Shown here one piece after another: positions 62,534-64,000 of a stretch of 64,000 bases of DNA. The stretch is from assembly GCA_034670405.1 (NCBI GenBank), contig JAXDDX010000001.1:17339001-17403000 (forward strand), read 5' to 3'. This DNA comes from Hoplostethus atlanticus (taxonomy: Eukaryota > Chordata > Actinopteri > Trachichthyiformes > Trachichthyidae). How positions within the stretch are numbered: the first letter of the stretch is position 1; each line of letters begins with the position of its first letter. The position numbers and the translations under genes are program-made. A model generated the notes under the pieces. That model was not told the origin of the DNA. It was given only the letters and a program-made list of their open reading frames with translations, and ran no database searches.

Positions 62534-63660
62534 CAGTTTTTTCCGATCGCTAACTCGCATTGATCAATACTGAAGTCACATTGTCAAAACTCTTCACACA
62601 GTCAGCGAAACAGAAGGTCTATGTGGACCAAACTGTGAATCATTTTTCATTGCTTTCACACAAAATGCATTCAATGACCACATTCTCCAAAATCCATGAA
62701 CTCTTTTCTCATTCATACTCCACCACCTGCAAAACACTATATATTAGCAGCACATTTTTCAAATGCTAACACACTGTTTTCAAAACTGTAAAAAACACAT
62801 TCAAAACAGAATGATTTCTGCAGTAACCATATTGAAATATATAGAAAATGTTAGCAGAGGATTTACAATCAAATTAAATAATAATCATTCCAAACACAGC
62901 TGATTGCAATTTCAGCTGAAAGCTGAATAAGGGCCACAATTACTGACCATGTTGTAAACCATGGTCTCTCTTTGAGAAAGGCTGGTTTACTGTAAGGGTG
63001 CAACCAAATCAGTTGCATCAATAGTATGAATTTTCCAACAAAACAACAGGTGAGATGTGCATCCTTCAGTTGAACTACATATTACAGTGCAATACAGAAT
63101 GTTTACATTTTTACATGTACATTTTGAAATATATTTTGTGTTTTAGGATCCAAAGGTTGCCTCCTCGAATTTCAGGATTTTGTTTTTGTTTCAACTTTTT
63201 ATTTTTCACAAATACAGTAAATTACGATTTGAAGCAAATTGCTGCATTTCTGATTCATTCTTGTTACATACATACTGGTTACATACATTACTTTAGTACA
63301 GTCAATAAAGTGAAACGGTGTTATTCTTATTCTATAATGAAATACTGATTTATGTGAAAAATCATTCAAACTTCAAAGATAAAAGTTCATCATTTATGTA
63401 ATGCTCCATGCTGTTAGTGTTTTTTAGGTTAGTGTGTTATGAGTGACAATGTATGCTTTCTGAGTGAGAAGTGTTGCCAGTGTTGTGGTTGAACAAGCTT
63501 ATTTTGAGACATGTATGAAGTGTTTTGGTGGTTTGAGTGAGTTTTGGAGGTGAGATTAACTGTTTGGCCAAGATGCATGTTGGTAATGCAGACTGTATGA
63601 AGAGTTTTGACAATGTGGTTTCAGTATTGACCGATGTGAGTTAGTGATCGGAAAAAACTG
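62534..63660. mobile_element. MITE with long inverted ends, TA target site (element 2)
   Basis: An 1127-bp element with ends cagttttttccgatcgctaa and the inverted counterpart, flanked by TA (62532-62533, 63661-63662). The terminal repeats match over about 70 bp, and the ends are related to those of element 1, 186 bp away. It has no coding capacity. Confidence 0.8.
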
Positions 63661-63662
63661 TA

Positions 63663-64000
63663 ATGATGAAGGAAGGTGCCCACTTGATAACCCCAAGAGA
63701 GTAGCTGGGTTAGATTTATGATGGTATAGGCTGATATCCTCATAAACTAACTTAAACTAATTCTAACTGCCCATTTGGTGTACTTGGTTCATTTACTCCA
63801 CTTTAACTCAACATTCTCAAATGATCAACTTGATTGATTGATGACTGTTGCCAACCAAAGCATTTAAAAGGCTTGCCAGTGACAGACAAAGAGTTAATCT
63901 TACAGTTTAGTTTTTTTTTTTAGAAAACTTGTTCGGATGAAATGTAAACTACACCCTGGAAATGCTTGAGTACATCAGCACAATGATGACTTATGATGAA
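63663..64000. other. intergenic, nothing recognised
   Basis: Short AT-rich end of the window. I see no exon or repeat of note. Confidence 0.4.

Overview
The window is nuclear DNA from a ray-finned fish, probably a teleost. Its genes have many short exons with GT/AG introns. Introns carry long (CA/GT)n microsatellites, fish-type tRNA-derived SINEs, L2/CR1-like LINE remnants and small terminal-inverted-repeat DNA elements. The block usb1 - znf319 - csnk2a2 matches the gene neighbourhood on human 16q21, which anchors those three calls.

Layout. 1-2134 has no recognisable gene but holds a hAT-type MITE with a clean 8-bp target-site duplication. 2135-5687 (+) is a group XV phospholipase A2 (LCAT family) gene whose first exon is not visible. 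6921-14294 (+) is a second pla2g15-like gene with its signal-peptide exon, but with a one-base frameshift in the last exon. 16535-20256 (-) is usb1 (U6 snRNA 3' processing), complete in seven exons, head-to-head with znf319 (coding 22600-24420, +). 24421 to about 28190 looks like a long znf319 3' UTR. 28960-30010 is a GC-rich promoter/5' UTR leading into csnk2a2 (30011-36282, +), the CK2 alpha' catalytic subunit, whose 11 coding exons give exactly 350 residues. Its 3' UTR appears to be spliced and to end near 38790.

40190-52780 is a tandem array of three near-identical units of about 5 kb. Each unit carries, on the minus strand, a TATA-box promoter and a 380-codon single-exon reading frame that I do not recognise. 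Copies 1 and 3 are open; copy 2 is broken by two single-base indels. The protein has a helix that fits the PKA regulatory-subunit (RII) binding consensus, and a 14-residue tandem duplication. A LINE reverse transcriptase fragment separates copies 1 and 2. The spacer between copies 2 and 3 reads like a badly corrected version of the same sequence, so the array may be partly an assembly problem.

54187-60959 (-) is a complete secreted-type L-amino-acid oxidase (LAAO/IL4I1 family) gene. I joined it from seven coding exons (526 residues) with a TATA-box promoter near 61220. It ends in a C-terminal tetrapeptide that fits the ER-retention pattern. 61526-63660 holds two related MITEs with long terminal inverted repeats flanked by TA.

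The genes do not form one pathway. The two pla2g15 copies share a lysosomal/secreted lipid acyl-hydrolase role, usb1 and znf319 share a promoter region, csnk2a2 is housekeeping, and the LAAO is an immune-type oxidase. The least explained element is the triplicated 380-codon family.
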